From NCBI GenBank assembly GCA_018821535.1, contig JAHJLV010000027.1, forward strand, positions 62,001 to 126,000: a stretch of DNA of 64,000 nt. Direction: 5' to 3'. Positions within the stretch are counted from its first letter, which is position 1. Each line of letters opens with the position of its first letter. The notes beneath the pieces were generated by a model. It worked only from the letters and a program-made list of their open reading frames with translations, did no database searches and was not told the DNA's origin. Made by a program: the position numbers and the translations under genes. This document shows positions 27,129-36,115 of the stretch, one piece after another. The DNA is from Pseudomonadota bacterium. GTDB lineage: Bacteria > Desulfobacterota > Desulfobacteria > Desulfobacterales > Desulfobacteraceae.

Positions 27129-29039
27129 ATGGGTAAAATAATCGGAATAGATCTTGGAACAACCAATTCATGCGTTGCAGTCATGGAAGCAGGTGGAGAG
27201 GTAAAAATCATCTCCAATGCAGAAGGAGGAAGAACCACTCCCTCCATTGTCGCAGTAACCGAAAGTGGCGAAAGGCTTGTTGGTCAGGCTGCGAAACGTC
27301 AGGCCATCACGAATCCGGAAAATACGGTTTTTGGTGTAAAACGGCTGATCGGAAGAAAATTTTCATCCAAAGAAATTCAGGCTGATATCCCCAACCTGCC
27401 GTATAAAATTGAGGCTGCCAGCAATGGTGACACCCGGATCAATCTGAGGGGAAAACAGCACAGCCCCGCTGAAATCTCATCCTTTATCCTGGCAAACATT
27501 AAAAAGACTGCGGAAGATTATCTGGGAGAACCGGTAACAGAAGCGGTAATCACTGTCCCTGCCTATTTTAACGACAGCCAGAGACAGGCCACAAAAGATG
27601 CGGGGAAAATTGCAGGGCTGAATGTTAAAAGAATTATAAATGAACCCACTGCAGCGTCTCTGGCCTATGGCCTTGATAAAAAAGGCGAGGAAAAAATTGC
27701 TGTTTTTGATCTGGGTGGCGGTACCTTTGATGTGTCTGTCCTTGAAATCGGTGATGGGGTGTTTGAAGTTAAATCCACCTCCGGAGATACCCACCTGGGC
27801 GGAGAGGATTTTGATCTAAGAATTATTGAATACGTTGCCGGTGAATTTAAAAAAACACAGGGAATTGATGTCAGAACTGATAAAATGGCGCTTCAACGGC
27901 TGAAAGAAGCTGCAGAAAAAGCAAAAATGGAACTATCCACTTCAACTGAAACCAGCATCAATCTGCCCTTTATTACAGCAGATGCTTCCGGCCCCAAACA
28001 TCTGGATGTCAAACTTACCCGGGCAAAACTGGAATCCCTGGTTTCAGACCTTCTGGACAAACTTGAAAAGCCCTGTAAAGATGCGCTGCGAGATGCCAAA
28101 TTAGGACCTGGCGGCGTGGATGAAGTAGTTCTGGTTGGCGGTATGACCCGTATGCCTGCGGTTCAGGCCCGAGTTGAAAAAATATTCGGAAAAGTACCCC
28201 ATAAGGGCGTTAACCCGGATGAAGTAGTTGCCATGGGCGCAGCGGTTCAGGCCGGTGTTCTTCAGGGAGATGTCAATGATGTTCTGCTTTTGGATGTCAC
28301 CCCCTTGTCTTTAGGGATTGAAACCCTGGGCGGAGTCATGACCAAACTGATTGATAAAAACACCACCATCCCCACCAAAAAAAGCCAGGTATTTTCCACT
28401 GCCGCAGATAATCAGCCGGCAGTCTCCATCCATGTGCTTCAGGGTGAAAGAGAAATGGCCGCAAATAATAAAACCCTTGGACAGTTTGAACTTGCTGATA
28501 TACCACCGGCACCCAGAGGGGTTCCCCAGATCGAAGTGTCTTTTGACATTGATGCAAACGGTATTGTTCATGTTGCGGCAAAGGACAAGGCCACTGGTAA
28601 AGAACAATCCATCCGCATTACTGCTGCAAGCGGCCTGAGCAAAGAAGAAATTGACAAAATGGTCAAAGATGCAGAAATGCATGCAGACGAAGACAAGAAA
28701 AAAAGAGAACTGGTTGACACCAAAAACAGTGCGGAAGCCCTGGTTGACCAGACTGAAAAAACCTTGAAAGAGCATGGCAGTAAGGTGGATGAAAAAACCA
28801 GAAAAGATATTGAAACTGCTGTTGAAGCCCTTAAACAGGCCAAGGATTCAGACAATCTTGAAGGCATCAAACAAAAGATTGAAGCCCTGACCCAGGCATC
28901 CCACAAACTGGCTGAAGTCATGTATCAGCAGGCTGCCCAGGACGGTCAAGGCGCTCCGGGTGCGGATGCAGGTTCTGCACCCAAAGACGATGATGATGTC
29001 GTTGATGCGGATTTCGAAGAGGTCAAAAAGGACAAATAA
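27129..29039 (+). CDS. dnaK: Chaperone protein DnaK (Hsp70)
   Basis: This 636-residue Hsp70 chaperone binds exposed hydrophobic segments of client proteins in an ATP-controlled way. The ATPase domain has [52 protein letters not shown] and [14 protein letters not shown]. The linker [19 protein letters not shown], the substrate-binding beta domain, the helical lid and the acidic end [11 protein letters not shown] are all present. GGAGGG precedes the ATG. A terminator closes the grpE-dnaK unit, and dnaJ is not adjacent. Confidence 0.98.
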   Translation: MGKIIGIDLGTTNSCVAVMEAGGEVKIISNAEGGRTTPSIVAVTESGERLVGQAAKRQAITNPENTVFGVKRLIGRKFSSKEIQADIPNLPYKIEAASNGDTRINLRGKQHSPAEISSFILANIKKTAEDYLGEPVTEAVITVPAYFNDSQRQATKDAGKIAGLNVKRIINEPTAASLAYGLDKKGEEKIAVFDLGGGTFDVSVLEIGDGVFEVKSTSGDTHLGGEDFDLRIIEYVAGEFKKTQGIDVRTDKMALQRLKEAAEKAKMELSTSTETSINLPFITADASGPKHLDVKLTRAKLESLVSDLLDKLEKPCKDALRDAKLGPGGVDEVVLVGGMTRMPAVQARVEKIFGKVPHKGVNPDEVVAMGAAVQAGVLQGDVNDVLLLDVTPLSLGIETLGGVMTKLIDKNTTIPTKKSQVFSTAADNQPAVSIHVLQGEREMAANNKTLGQFELADIPPAPRGVPQIEVSFDIDANGIVHVAAKDKATGKEQSIRITAASGLSKEEIDKMVKDAEMHADEDKKKRELVDTKNSAEALVDQTEKTLKEHGSKVDEKTRKDIETAVEALKQAKDSDNLEGIKQKIEALTQASHKLAEVMYQQAAQDGQGAPGADAGSAPKDDDDVVDADFEEVKKDK

Positions 29040-29063
29040 AAGGCCATAAAAGCTGTTGAATAT

Positions 29064-29104
29064 AATCCTGCCGTGTTCTATAGTTTCACGGCAGGATTTT
29101 TTAT
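29064..29104 (+). terminator. Rho-independent terminator after dnaK
   Basis: AATCCTGCCGTG (29064-29075) pairs with CACGGCAGGATT (29087-29098), followed by a run of T residues. It is a strong stem of 12 base pairs. Confidence 0.9.
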
Positions 29105-29129
29105 TTAATTTAAGGATGCGTTAGTATTA

Positions 29130-30725
29130 ATGATAATTACCCGAATTTTAGCTCAAAATGCACTGAAATACAGGGATAAGACCGCCCTTATCGAACGTGC
29201 ACCTTCGTCAAAAACCCGGAAGACCCTTACCTGGGACCAGTTTTTCCGGTCATCCAACGCCCTTGCAAATGCATTGGATCAATACGGAATAAAAAAAGGA
29301 GACCGGGTCATACAATTAATGACCAATTGCCTGGAATGGCTTCCCATTTATTTTGGAATCCTTTCAACCGGCGCATGGGCTGTTCCACTGAATTTCAGAT
29401 TTGAGTCTGATAAAATTCTTCTTTGCAGCCGGACTGCCCAGGCCAAAGTCTTTGTTTTCGGAGAAGAATTCATTGACAGAATTGAAGCAGTCAAAGATGA
29501 GCTTGACACTTATGTCACCCTCTGGATCTTTACCGGCCCGTTGGCCCAATGCCCGGACTGGGCAGTTCATTATCCTCTTTTTGTTGAAAACCATTCAGAA
29601 GAAGCACCGCCGCCGGTTGAACTTGATCTGGAGGATGATGCTGCTTTATATTTTACCAGCGGCACCACCGGCACACCCAAAGCCGTCCGTCTGACCCATC
29701 AGAATCTGGCGCATGCCTGCCATGCAGAACAGGCCCATCACAAACAGACCCGGGATGATATTTTTTTATGCATCCCGCCCTTATATCATACCGGGGCCAA
29801 AATGCACTGGATGGGAAGCTTTCTTGTGGGCGGGAAATGTGTCCTGTTAAAAGGTGTCACCCCCCAATGGATTATTGAAGCGGTATCCGAAGAATTATGC
29901 ACCATTGTCTGGCTGCTGGTACCCTGGGCCCATGATATCCTGATCGCCATTGAAAACAGACAGATTGATCTTAAAAACTATACGCTTTCCCAGTGGCGCC
30001 TGATGCATGCCGGTGCCCAGCCGATTCCGCCCAGCCTGATTCAAAGCTGGCAGACGTATTTCCCCGGACAGGAATATGACACCAACTACGGCCTTACCGA
30101 ATCCACAGGCCCCGGATGCATTCATTTAGGCATCCAGAATGCGGACAGAATCGGTCCCATAGGACTGCCAGGGTATGGATGGGAAGCCCGGATTGTGGAT
30201 GAACAGGGAAACTCCGTGGTTGGGGAAGACTCCGGCGAACTCATTGTTAAAGGTCCTGGAGTGATGAAAGAATACTATAAAAATCCCGGAGAGACCGCCC
30301 GAACCATTAAAAACGGATGGCTCCATACAGGGGATATTGCCCGCTATGACAAAGAGGGGTTTATCTGGCTTGTGGACCGCAAAAAAGACATGATCATTTA
30401 TGGTGGCGAAAATATTTTTCCGGTTGAAATTGAAAATTTTTTCCTGACAAACAATAAAATTAAAGATATTGCCGTTATCGGCGTTCCGGATGATCGGCTG
30501 GGAGAAATACCAGCCGGCATTATCAGCGTCAAACCTGGCTGGATTCTGTGTGAAAACGATATTATAGAGTTTCAGAAAGATCTTCCCAGATACAAACGGT
30601 TGAAAAAAATCTTTTTCGGGGATGTTCCCAGAAATCCAACCGGAAAAATTGAAAAACCCAAACTCAGAAAAATATATGCCAGAACTGAAGAAACCCGTGA
30701 TGACCCGAAAAGCAATATTGCATAG
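29130..30725 (+). CDS. AMP-forming acyl-CoA synthetase/ligase
   Basis: This 531-residue member of the adenylate-forming superfamily activates a carboxylic acid to an acyl-AMP and then to the CoA thioester. The P-loop-like motif YFTSGTTGTPKAVRLTHQ is near residue 176. YGLTESTGPG follows, and the GWLHTGDIARYDKEG / DRKKDMIIYGGENIFPVEIE hinge block and the C-terminal catalytic Lys in NPTGKIEKPK are intact. The overall sequence fits a fatty- or aromatic-acid CoA ligase, but the substrate cannot be read. lolA follows after a short spacer, which may reflect chance rather than shared function. Confidence 0.88.
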   Translation: MIITRILAQNALKYRDKTALIERAPSSKTRKTLTWDQFFRSSNALANALDQYGIKKGDRVIQLMTNCLEWLPIYFGILSTGAWAVPLNFRFESDKILLCSRTAQAKVFVFGEEFIDRIEAVKDELDTYVTLWIFTGPLAQCPDWAVHYPLFVENHSEEAPPPVELDLEDDAALYFTSGTTGTPKAVRLTHQNLAHACHAEQAHHKQTRDDIFLCIPPLYHTGAKMHWMGSFLVGGKCVLLKGVTPQWIIEAVSEELCTIVWLLVPWAHDILIAIENRQIDLKNYTLSQWRLMHAGAQPIPPSLIQSWQTYFPGQEYDTNYGLTESTGPGCIHLGIQNADRIGPIGLPGYGWEARIVDEQGNSVVGEDSGELIVKGPGVMKEYYKNPGETARTIKNGWLHTGDIARYDKEGFIWLVDRKKDMIIYGGENIFPVEIENFFLTNNKIKDIAVIGVPDDRLGEIPAGIISVKPGWILCENDIIEFQKDLPRYKRLKKIFFGDVPRNPTGKIEKPKLRKIYARTEETRDDPKSNIA

Positions 30726-30769
30726 CTGCTGATATGAACTTTAAACCCTGTCTTAATAAAGGAAACACT

Positions 30770-31453
30770 TTGAAATATTTATTTTACAGCCTGTCATTAA
30801 AACTTGTTTTGATCACCCTTCTTGGTTGTGTGCTTTTTTCCGATGTTCAGGCGGACAGCGCCGACACCGGGAATAATAACAGCCTGAAAGAAGATATTCT
30901 CACCGCCCTTGAAAAAAAATATTCCGGCAAAAGCTTTGAGGCTGATTTTATACAGACATCAAGACTTGAAGCCCTTGATATCAATGAGACAGCTTCAGGC
31001 CATGCCCTGTTCAGCCACCCGGGAAAAATGAGATGGCAATATCTGGCTCCGGAACAACATGAAATCATCACCAATGGCACATCCTTATGGATATACCGGC
31101 CCAATGAAAAACAGGTCATGCTGGGAGATGCCACATCCTTTTTTCAATCCGGTGCCGGCGGTGCCTTTTTATCAGACATTTCCCTTGTCAGAAAAAATTT
31201 TACAATTGAGCTGAAAACAGTCACACCCGACCATGTGGAATTAACTCTGACTGCCAAAAAAGAACTGCGCGATATCTCATCCATTGTCATCCAGATATTA
31301 AAACCGGATAGTCTGATCCAGAAAGTCATCACCTATAATACATACAAAGACAGCACCATTTTTGAATTCAGCAACATAAAATTCAACCCGATTGACCCTG
31401 ACACCTTTGAATTTATACCGCCAGCAGGTGTCAGCATAATAGAAATGAACTAA
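30770..31453 (+). CDS. lolA: Outer-membrane lipoprotein carrier protein LolA
   Basis: LolA shuttles lipoproteins across the periplasm from the LolCDE exporter to the outer membrane. The product is 227 residues from a TTG at 30770, chosen because AAAGGA lies 6 bases upstream. The ATG 12 codons earlier has no ribosome binding site and would put hydrophilic residues before the signal peptide. A signal peptide (YLFYSLSLKLVLITLLGCVLF) is followed by the LolA domain: KSFEADFIQTSRLE, FSHPGKMRWQYLAPEQHEII and GTSLWIYRPNEKQVM. nadA begins 22 bases after its stop. Confidence 0.87.
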   Translation: MKYLFYSLSLKLVLITLLGCVLFSDVQADSADTGNNNSLKEDILTALEKKYSGKSFEADFIQTSRLEALDINETASGHALFSHPGKMRWQYLAPEQHEIITNGTSLWIYRPNEKQVMLGDATSFFQSGAGGAFLSDISLVRKNFTIELKTVTPDHVELTLTAKKELRDISSIVIQILKPDSLIQKVITYNTYKDSTIFEFSNIKFNPIDPDTFEFIPPAGVSIIEMN

Positions 31454-31475
31454 TTATTATTTTTAAGGTACCGCC

Positions 31476-32366
31476 ATGAAAGAAAAAATCAGACAACTGG
31501 CCAAAGAAAAAAATGCCATTATTCTTGCCCATAATTACCAGCCGCCGGAGATTCAGGATATTGCCGATCTGTGCGGAGATTCTCTTGAACTGAGCATCAA
31601 GGCCGCCAGAACAGATGCACAGATTATTGTATTCTGCGGTGTTCATTTCATGGCAGAAACCGCCTGTATTCTCTGTCCTGAAAAGACTGTGCTTTTACCT
31701 GCGCCTGATGCCGGCTGCCCCATGGCAGATATGGTGGATCCCCAAGCCTTAAGCCGCAGAAAACAGGAGCTGGGCAATATCCCGGTCATCACCTATGTCA
31801 ACTCTTCGGCTGCCGTAAAGGCTGTCTCGGATATCTGCTGCACCTCCGCCAATGTCATTAAAGTGGTCAACAGTATTGATGCACAGCAGGTTCTGATGAC
31901 ACCGGATAAAAATCTTGCCCGTTACGCAGCAGCCCATACTGACAAACAGATTCATCTCTGGGAGGGCTACTGTCCTTTCCACAATACCCTGACTGCCCAG
32001 GATGTAAAAAAAGCCAGGCAGGAACACCCGGATGCCCTGTTTATCGCTCATCCGGAATGCCCGCCCCAGGTTCTGGAACTTGCCGACAGTATCCAGTCCA
32101 CATCCGGCATGATCCAGTTTGCCGGAGAATCGACACACACCTCGTTTATTCTGGGAACAGAAAACGGACTGCTCTATCCCATTTCCAAAGCCCATCCGGA
32201 TAAAACCTTTTATGCGGCCTCTGAAAAAATGCTGTGTCCGGACATGAAAAAAATAACCCTGGAAAATCTGGCTGACAGCCTTGAAAACCTGACCGGACAG
32301 GTCACCGTCCCGGAAGATATCAGAATAAAAGCCCTGGGAGCTGTTCAGAAAATGATTGCGCTCTGA
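31476..32366 (+). CDS. nadA: Quinolinate synthase
   Basis: NadA condenses iminoaspartate with dihydroxyacetone phosphate to quinolinate in NAD biosynthesis, using a [4Fe-4S] cluster. The product is 296 residues, the compact type. AHNYQPPEIQDIADLCGDSL and IIVFCGVHFMAETA mark the first domain, and LPAPDAGCPMADM and CCTSAN follow. The third-domain HPECPPQVLE and STSGMIQF contain the remaining conserved Cys and contact residues. The three cluster cysteines are plausibly in the first, second and third domains. A ribosome binding site lies upstream (AAGG). Confidence 0.95.
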   Translation: MKEKIRQLAKEKNAIILAHNYQPPEIQDIADLCGDSLELSIKAARTDAQIIVFCGVHFMAETACILCPEKTVLLPAPDAGCPMADMVDPQALSRRKQELGNIPVITYVNSSAAVKAVSDICCTSANVIKVVNSIDAQQVLMTPDKNLARYAAAHTDKQIHLWEGYCPFHNTLTAQDVKKARQEHPDALFIAHPECPPQVLELADSIQSTSGMIQFAGESTHTSFILGTENGLLYPISKAHPDKTFYAASEKMLCPDMKKITLENLADSLENLTGQVTVPEDIRIKALGAVQKMIAL

Positions 32367-32395
32367 CATCCCCTGATTTTTTCATTTGTGATGCA

Positions 32396-32433
32396 AACAG
32401 GCGCTGTCATCATTTTGTATGGCAGCGCCTGTT
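32396..32433. terminator. Hairpin between nadA and yebC
   Basis: AACAGGCGCTG (32396-32406) pairs with CAGCGCCTGTT (32423-32433) around a 16-base loop. The T-tract is weak on both strands. The placement between convergent genes suggests a bidirectional terminator. Confidence 0.65.
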
Positions 32434-32477
32434 ACTATTTTACGCAATGTAATTATTTTATTTAACCGAACCCAAAC

Positions 32478-33221
32478 TTACATGGCATCAAAGACTTCAT
32501 CCGGGATATCTGCATTGGTATAAAATTTTTGCACATCATCAAGTTCATCCAGAACATCCATGAATTTAATCATCTGTTCTGCGTCCTTGCCTTCCACTGC
32601 TGTCATATTCTGCGGGATCATGGTGATTTCCGCCAGCTCATATTTAATTTTGGCTTTATCAACTGCCTCTTTTACAGCATCAAATTCAGCAGGTTCTATA
32701 ATAATTTCAAAAGAATCTGTTTCTTCTCTGATATCTTCAGCACCGGCTTCAAGCGCAACTTCCATCAGCATCTCTTCGGTTGCATCTTCCTTGCTGACAG
32801 AAATCAGGCCCTTCTTGTCAAACATCCAGGAAACACAGCCGTCTGTTCCAACATTGCCGCCGGCCTTGCCAAAGGCATGACGGACTTCTGCAATGGTCCT
32901 GTTACGGTTATCGGTTAAACACTCCACCAGAACCGCAACGCCTCCCGGGCCATAACCCTCATATACGATTTCCTCATAATTGACACCGTCAAGCTCACCG
33001 GTTCCTTTTTTAATCGCACGTTCATATGTATCCTTGGGCATATTCTGAGCTCGTGCCGAATTCAGGGCATGTCTTAATCTGGGGTTTGCATCCGCATCCC
33101 CACCGCCCATACGGGCAGCAACAGTGATTTCCTTGATCAGCTTGGTAAAAAGCTTACCCCGCTTGGCATCAGCTGCACCTTTCTTGTGTTTAATGGTTGA
33201 CCACTTACTGTGTCCTGACAT
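32478..33221 (-). CDS. YebC/PmpR-family transcriptional regulator or translation factor
   Basis: This 247-residue protein starts with the family signature [20 protein letters not shown] and has [20 protein letters not shown]. The later [16 protein letters not shown] block and the three-domain layout are typical of YebC/TACO1. Members are reported as DNA-binding regulators in some species and as translation activators of proline-rich or mitochondrial proteins in others. The gene is the last of the radA-rlmE-yebC run on the minus strand and follows rlmE by 15 bases. The function in this organism is not fixed. Confidence 0.93.
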   Translation of the reverse strand: MSGHSKWSTIKHKKGAADAKRGKLFTKLIKEITVAARMGGGDADANPRLRHALNSARAQNMPKDTYERAIKKGTGELDGVNYEEIVYEGYGPGGVAVLVECLTDNRNRTIAEVRHAFGKAGGNVGTDGCVSWMFDKKGLISVSKEDATEEMLMEVALEAGAEDIREETDSFEIIIEPAEFDAVKEAVDKAKIKYELAEITMIPQNMTAVEGKDAEQMIKFMDVLDELDDVQKFYTNADIPDEVFDAM

Positions 33222-33236
33222 TTTTTATATCCTCCT

Positions 33237-33875
33237 TCACCTCTTGCCTTTGGCAATAATATATATTTCTTTGCTTTGTTTTCTGCAACTTTCCGGTTTA
33301 AATACCTTGCACGTCATAAATTTTAATTTGACTGCTTTTTGAAAATCATTAAATTCATTTCCCTGAAAAATCTTGCAGACAAAATTACCGTTCGGAGCCA
33401 AAAAATCATCTGCTACCTGCAATGCCATACTGCACAATTCAAAGGATCTTAAAGCGTCCACATCCTTTCTTCCGGTGGTGGCCGGTGCCATATCACTGAT
33501 CACTGAATCCACCCCTTTGATCCTTTCCAGAAATGCGCCATCCTCCAGATTTAAAATATCATCCTGTATGACGATCACATTTTCAGGCAATGGAATCTCA
33601 ACAGCCTTTAGATCAATACCGAATACCCTGCCCTGATCTCCTGCCTGCTTTGCCGCATACAGCAGCCACGAGCCCGGTGCGCATCCCAAATCCAGCACCT
33701 GATCATTTTTTTTGATTATCTTGAATTTGTTTTGTATCTCTTCCAGTTTATAAACAGATCTGGCTGGATAATTCTGCGCTTTTGCCTTTCGGGTCAGATG
33801 ATCTTCCCACGGATTGGCCCCCGGCTTTGCTCCTGATTTCTTAGCTGCGCTTTTTGGATTCTTTTTTGCCACCAT
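33237..33875 (-). CDS. rlmE: 23S rRNA (uridine-2'-O-)-methyltransferase RlmE (RrmJ/FtsJ)
   Basis: RlmE methylates the 2'-O of a conserved uridine in the A-loop of 23S rRNA in assembled 50S subunits. The product is 212 residues. The SAM-binding motif LDLGCAPGSWLLYAAK and the downstream ISDMAPATTGRKDVDALR mark the Rossmann fold. NFVCKIFQGNEF holds the catalytic Lys and Glu of the K-D-K-E tetrad. A lysine-rich N-terminal extension of about 30 residues precedes it. The start codon shares its A with the radA stop (TGATG), so translation is probably coupled. Confidence 0.92.
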   Translation of the reverse strand: MVAKKNPKSAAKKSGAKPGANPWEDHLTRKAKAQNYPARSVYKLEEIQNKFKIIKKNDQVLDLGCAPGSWLLYAAKQAGDQGRVFGIDLKAVEIPLPENVIVIQDDILNLEDGAFLERIKGVDSVISDMAPATTGRKDVDALRSFELCSMALQVADDFLAPNGNFVCKIFQGNEFNDFQKAVKLKFMTCKVFKPESCRKQSKEIYIIAKGKR

Positions 33876-35233
33876 CAGAACAAGACCTCCATGGCATCTT
33901 TAAGAAACCGGACACTTTCAATGGTCATCCCGTTAACTTTAGATAATTGTTTAACCGCCCCGGTTGGAACAAGGCATCTGGTAAACCCCATCTTTGCCGC
34001 TTCCTTGACCCGGGACTGAACATGACTCACCGACCGGATCTCTCCTGTCAGACCGATTTCTCCAATTAAAAGCGTTTCCTTATCCACAGGTTTATCCAGA
34101 AAACTGGATGCCAGAGCCGATGCAATGGCAAGATCTGCCCCCGGCTCTACTATTTTCACCCCCCCGGTAACATTCATAAAAATATCCAGCCCGGACAGAT
34201 TCATGCCCAGCCGTTTTTCCATCACCGCTGCAATCAGGGACACCCGATGATTATCAAGACCCAATACGGTCCGTCGCGGGGTGCCCAGACTTGAACTGGA
34301 TACCAGCCCCTGAATTTCAACCAAAATCGGACGGGTTCCTTCCATACACGCCGTAACCACAGAGCCTGGAGCCACCATTGAGCGTTCTGCCAGAAAAACA
34401 GCCGATGGATTGGGCACCTGGGAAAGGCCTTTTTCATTCATTTCAAACACACCGATTTCATTTGTAGAACCAAACCGGTTTTTGACTGCCCTTAAAATCC
34501 TGAACACATGACTTTTATCCCCTTCAAAATATAAAACCGTATCCACCATGTGTTCCATTATTCGAGGCCCTGCAATCGCACCCACCTTTGTGACATGGCC
34601 CACCAGAAAAATCGGCAGTCCTGTTGTCTTTGCAAGCCGCATAAACTGCATAGCAGCTTCTCTTATCTGGGTGACACTGCCCGGAGTTGACGCCACATCC
34701 GGATGAAAAATCGTCTGAATCGAATCAATCACCAGAACATCATATTTTGACTGGGTGACCAGGGCTGTAATAGCATCCAGATCTGTCTCCGACACAACAA
34801 AAAGAGAGGAACCATCTGATTTAAGACGTTTTCCCCTCATGGACAACTGAAGCACCGACTCTTCCCCGGAAACATACAGACATTTTTTGCCTTTATTGGA
34901 AAGCATTGACAACACCTGAAGCATGAGCGTGGATTTTCCGATCCCGGGATCTCCGCCGATCAGCACCAGAGATCCGTCCACAATACCGCCGCCCAGCACC
35001 CGGTCAAATTCATCCAGACCGGTTTTAATCCGGCTGGTGGATGTCACTTCAACCGAATCAATGGGCACAGGTTCAGGTAAAAAGGATGAATTCTTCTTTT
35101 TTACAGCTCCTGGAGCAAGGCGTTCTTCCACCAGCGTGTCCCATTCACCGCATTCCGGACACTGCCCCATCCACTTGGGCGCCTGATTGCCGCAGGACTG
35201 ACACCTGAATATAGATTTATCCTTTTTTTTCAA
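33875..35233 (-). CDS. radA: DNA repair protein RadA
   Basis: RadA (Sms) is a RecA-like, DnaB-type helicase that helps branch migration in recombination repair. The product is 452 residues. In order are the C4 zinc finger CQSCGNQAPKWMGQCPECG, Walker A GGDPGIGKSTLMLQ, the RadA-specific KNRFGSTNEIGVFEM motif, and a Lon-protease-like C-terminal domain. Unlike true Lon, that domain lacks a protease role. The stop codon overlaps the start of rlmE by one base. The 580-base region upstream carries no complete gene, so the promoter should lie there. Confidence 0.96.
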   Translation of the reverse strand: MKKKDKSIFRCQSCGNQAPKWMGQCPECGEWDTLVEERLAPGAVKKKNSSFLPEPVPIDSVEVTSTSRIKTGLDEFDRVLGGGIVDGSLVLIGGDPGIGKSTLMLQVLSMLSNKGKKCLYVSGEESVLQLSMRGKRLKSDGSSLFVVSETDLDAITALVTQSKYDVLVIDSIQTIFHPDVASTPGSVTQIREAAMQFMRLAKTTGLPIFLVGHVTKVGAIAGPRIMEHMVDTVLYFEGDKSHVFRILRAVKNRFGSTNEIGVFEMNEKGLSQVPNPSAVFLAERSMVAPGSVVTACMEGTRPILVEIQGLVSSSSLGTPRRTVLGLDNHRVSLIAAVMEKRLGMNLSGLDIFMNVTGGVKIVEPGADLAIASALASSFLDKPVDKETLLIGEIGLTGEIRSVSHVQSRVKEAAKMGFTRCLVPTGAVKQLSKVNGMTIESVRFLKDAMEVLF

Positions 35234-35493
35234 TAATTTTTACCCTGTTTATTAAATATTTCCTTAAAGTGGGCAAGCATATCATTTCATTGATTTTTTA
35301 TCAAGATTTGACAATTGCCATAAAGATGGCCCCTGCCGATTCAATAAAAATGTCATTTTCCTTGTCCGAACAATTTATACAGGATATGATTACTGCATTT
35401 TAAGCGAGAACTTATCGAAAACCATAAATACTTCCAATACTATTATTGGCCGTGAAAAACTCTTTTTTCAGGCAGGGATCGGAGAAGAAAAGA
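35234..35493. other. Gene-poor AT-rich region upstream of radA
   Basis: No gene, tRNA or strong dyad was recognised in this 260-base stretch. It must contain the promoter for the minus-strand radA-rlmE-yebC run. A TTGACA on the plus strand near 35305 has no convincing -10 partner. Confidence 0.5.
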
Positions 35494-35686
35494 ATGCAGT
35501 TAAAAATTGCAGAGCTTTCGGATATTGAAGATACCCTTGAGCTTCATTACCTTTGTCAACAAAATCAATGCCAGATCATATGAGGCGCATACCAGAAAAC
35601 TTGGCCTTGATGTAATACAGGAGTTCGAATTCAATCATAACCAGTACTATGAAATGGCCTGCCTTACAAAAGTATATTCTATGTAA
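35494..35686 (+). pseudogene. Remnant of a GNAT acetyltransferase gene with an internal deletion
   Basis: An ATG at 35494, after a ribosome binding site (GGAGAAG), encodes the start MQLKIAELSDIEDTLELHY and then hits TGA at 35581. In another frame the same DNA then continues as the typical GNAT C-terminus (ITFVNKINARSYEAHTRKLG, ending at a TAA at 35684). The central acetyl-CoA-binding part, roughly 90-100 residues, is missing. The simplest reading is a decayed N-acetyltransferase gene that lost its core in a frame-changing deletion. A sequencing artefact is unlikely to cause such a large gap. Confidence 0.75.
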
Positions 35687-35821
35687 ATAGTTTTTCTTGA
35701 CACCCCAATGAAGTTTAAAATATGGACACATATGAATATAATTGCCTGGTTTCAGAAAAGAAACTGTCAGAAGCCAAGCACCATCAATAATCGTGTTATA
35801 TAAATAAAAAAGAAGACTGAA
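35687..35821. other. Spacer between the GNAT remnant and the tautomerase gene
   Basis: This short AT-rich spacer contains no recognisable gene. An AAAAAAGAAGA stretch before the ATG at 35822 may serve as a weak ribosome binding site for the tautomerase. Confidence 0.4.
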
Positions 35822-36064
35822 ATGCCACATGTTATAGTGAAAATGTATCCGGGAAGATCGGATGAACAAAAAGCCCGACTTGCGCAGAAGATAACTGAGG
35901 ATGTCATGGCCATTGCAAAATGCGAAGAAAAATCAGTCTCAGTTGCCATCGAGGAAATAAAACCCGAAGATTGGGCTGACGGAGTCTACAAACCGGATAT
36001 CCTTGACAAGCCAGAAAACCTGTATAAAAAACCGGGTTATAATCCTTTTAGCAAACAAGTATAA
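35822..36064 (+). CDS. 4-oxalocrotonate tautomerase-like protein
   Basis: This 80-residue member of the small tautomerase superfamily uses the N-terminal proline as catalytic base, after removal of Met (MPHVIVKMYPGRSDEQK). The alternating hydrophobic beta strand, the helix KARLAQKITEDVMAIAKC and the second strand SVSVAIEEI are typical. The C-terminal DWADGVYKPDILDKPENLYK resembles the PptA subgroup. The natural substrate is unknown. It stands alone between the acetyltransferase remnant and the radical SAM gene. Confidence 0.82.
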   Translation: MPHVIVKMYPGRSDEQKARLAQKITEDVMAIAKCEEKSVSVAIEEIKPEDWADGVYKPDILDKPENLYKKPGYNPFSKQV

Positions 36065-36115
36065 GGTGTTTGCATAATCAGTTGTGTAACCCATATAAGG
36101 CAGCATTAAAATACC

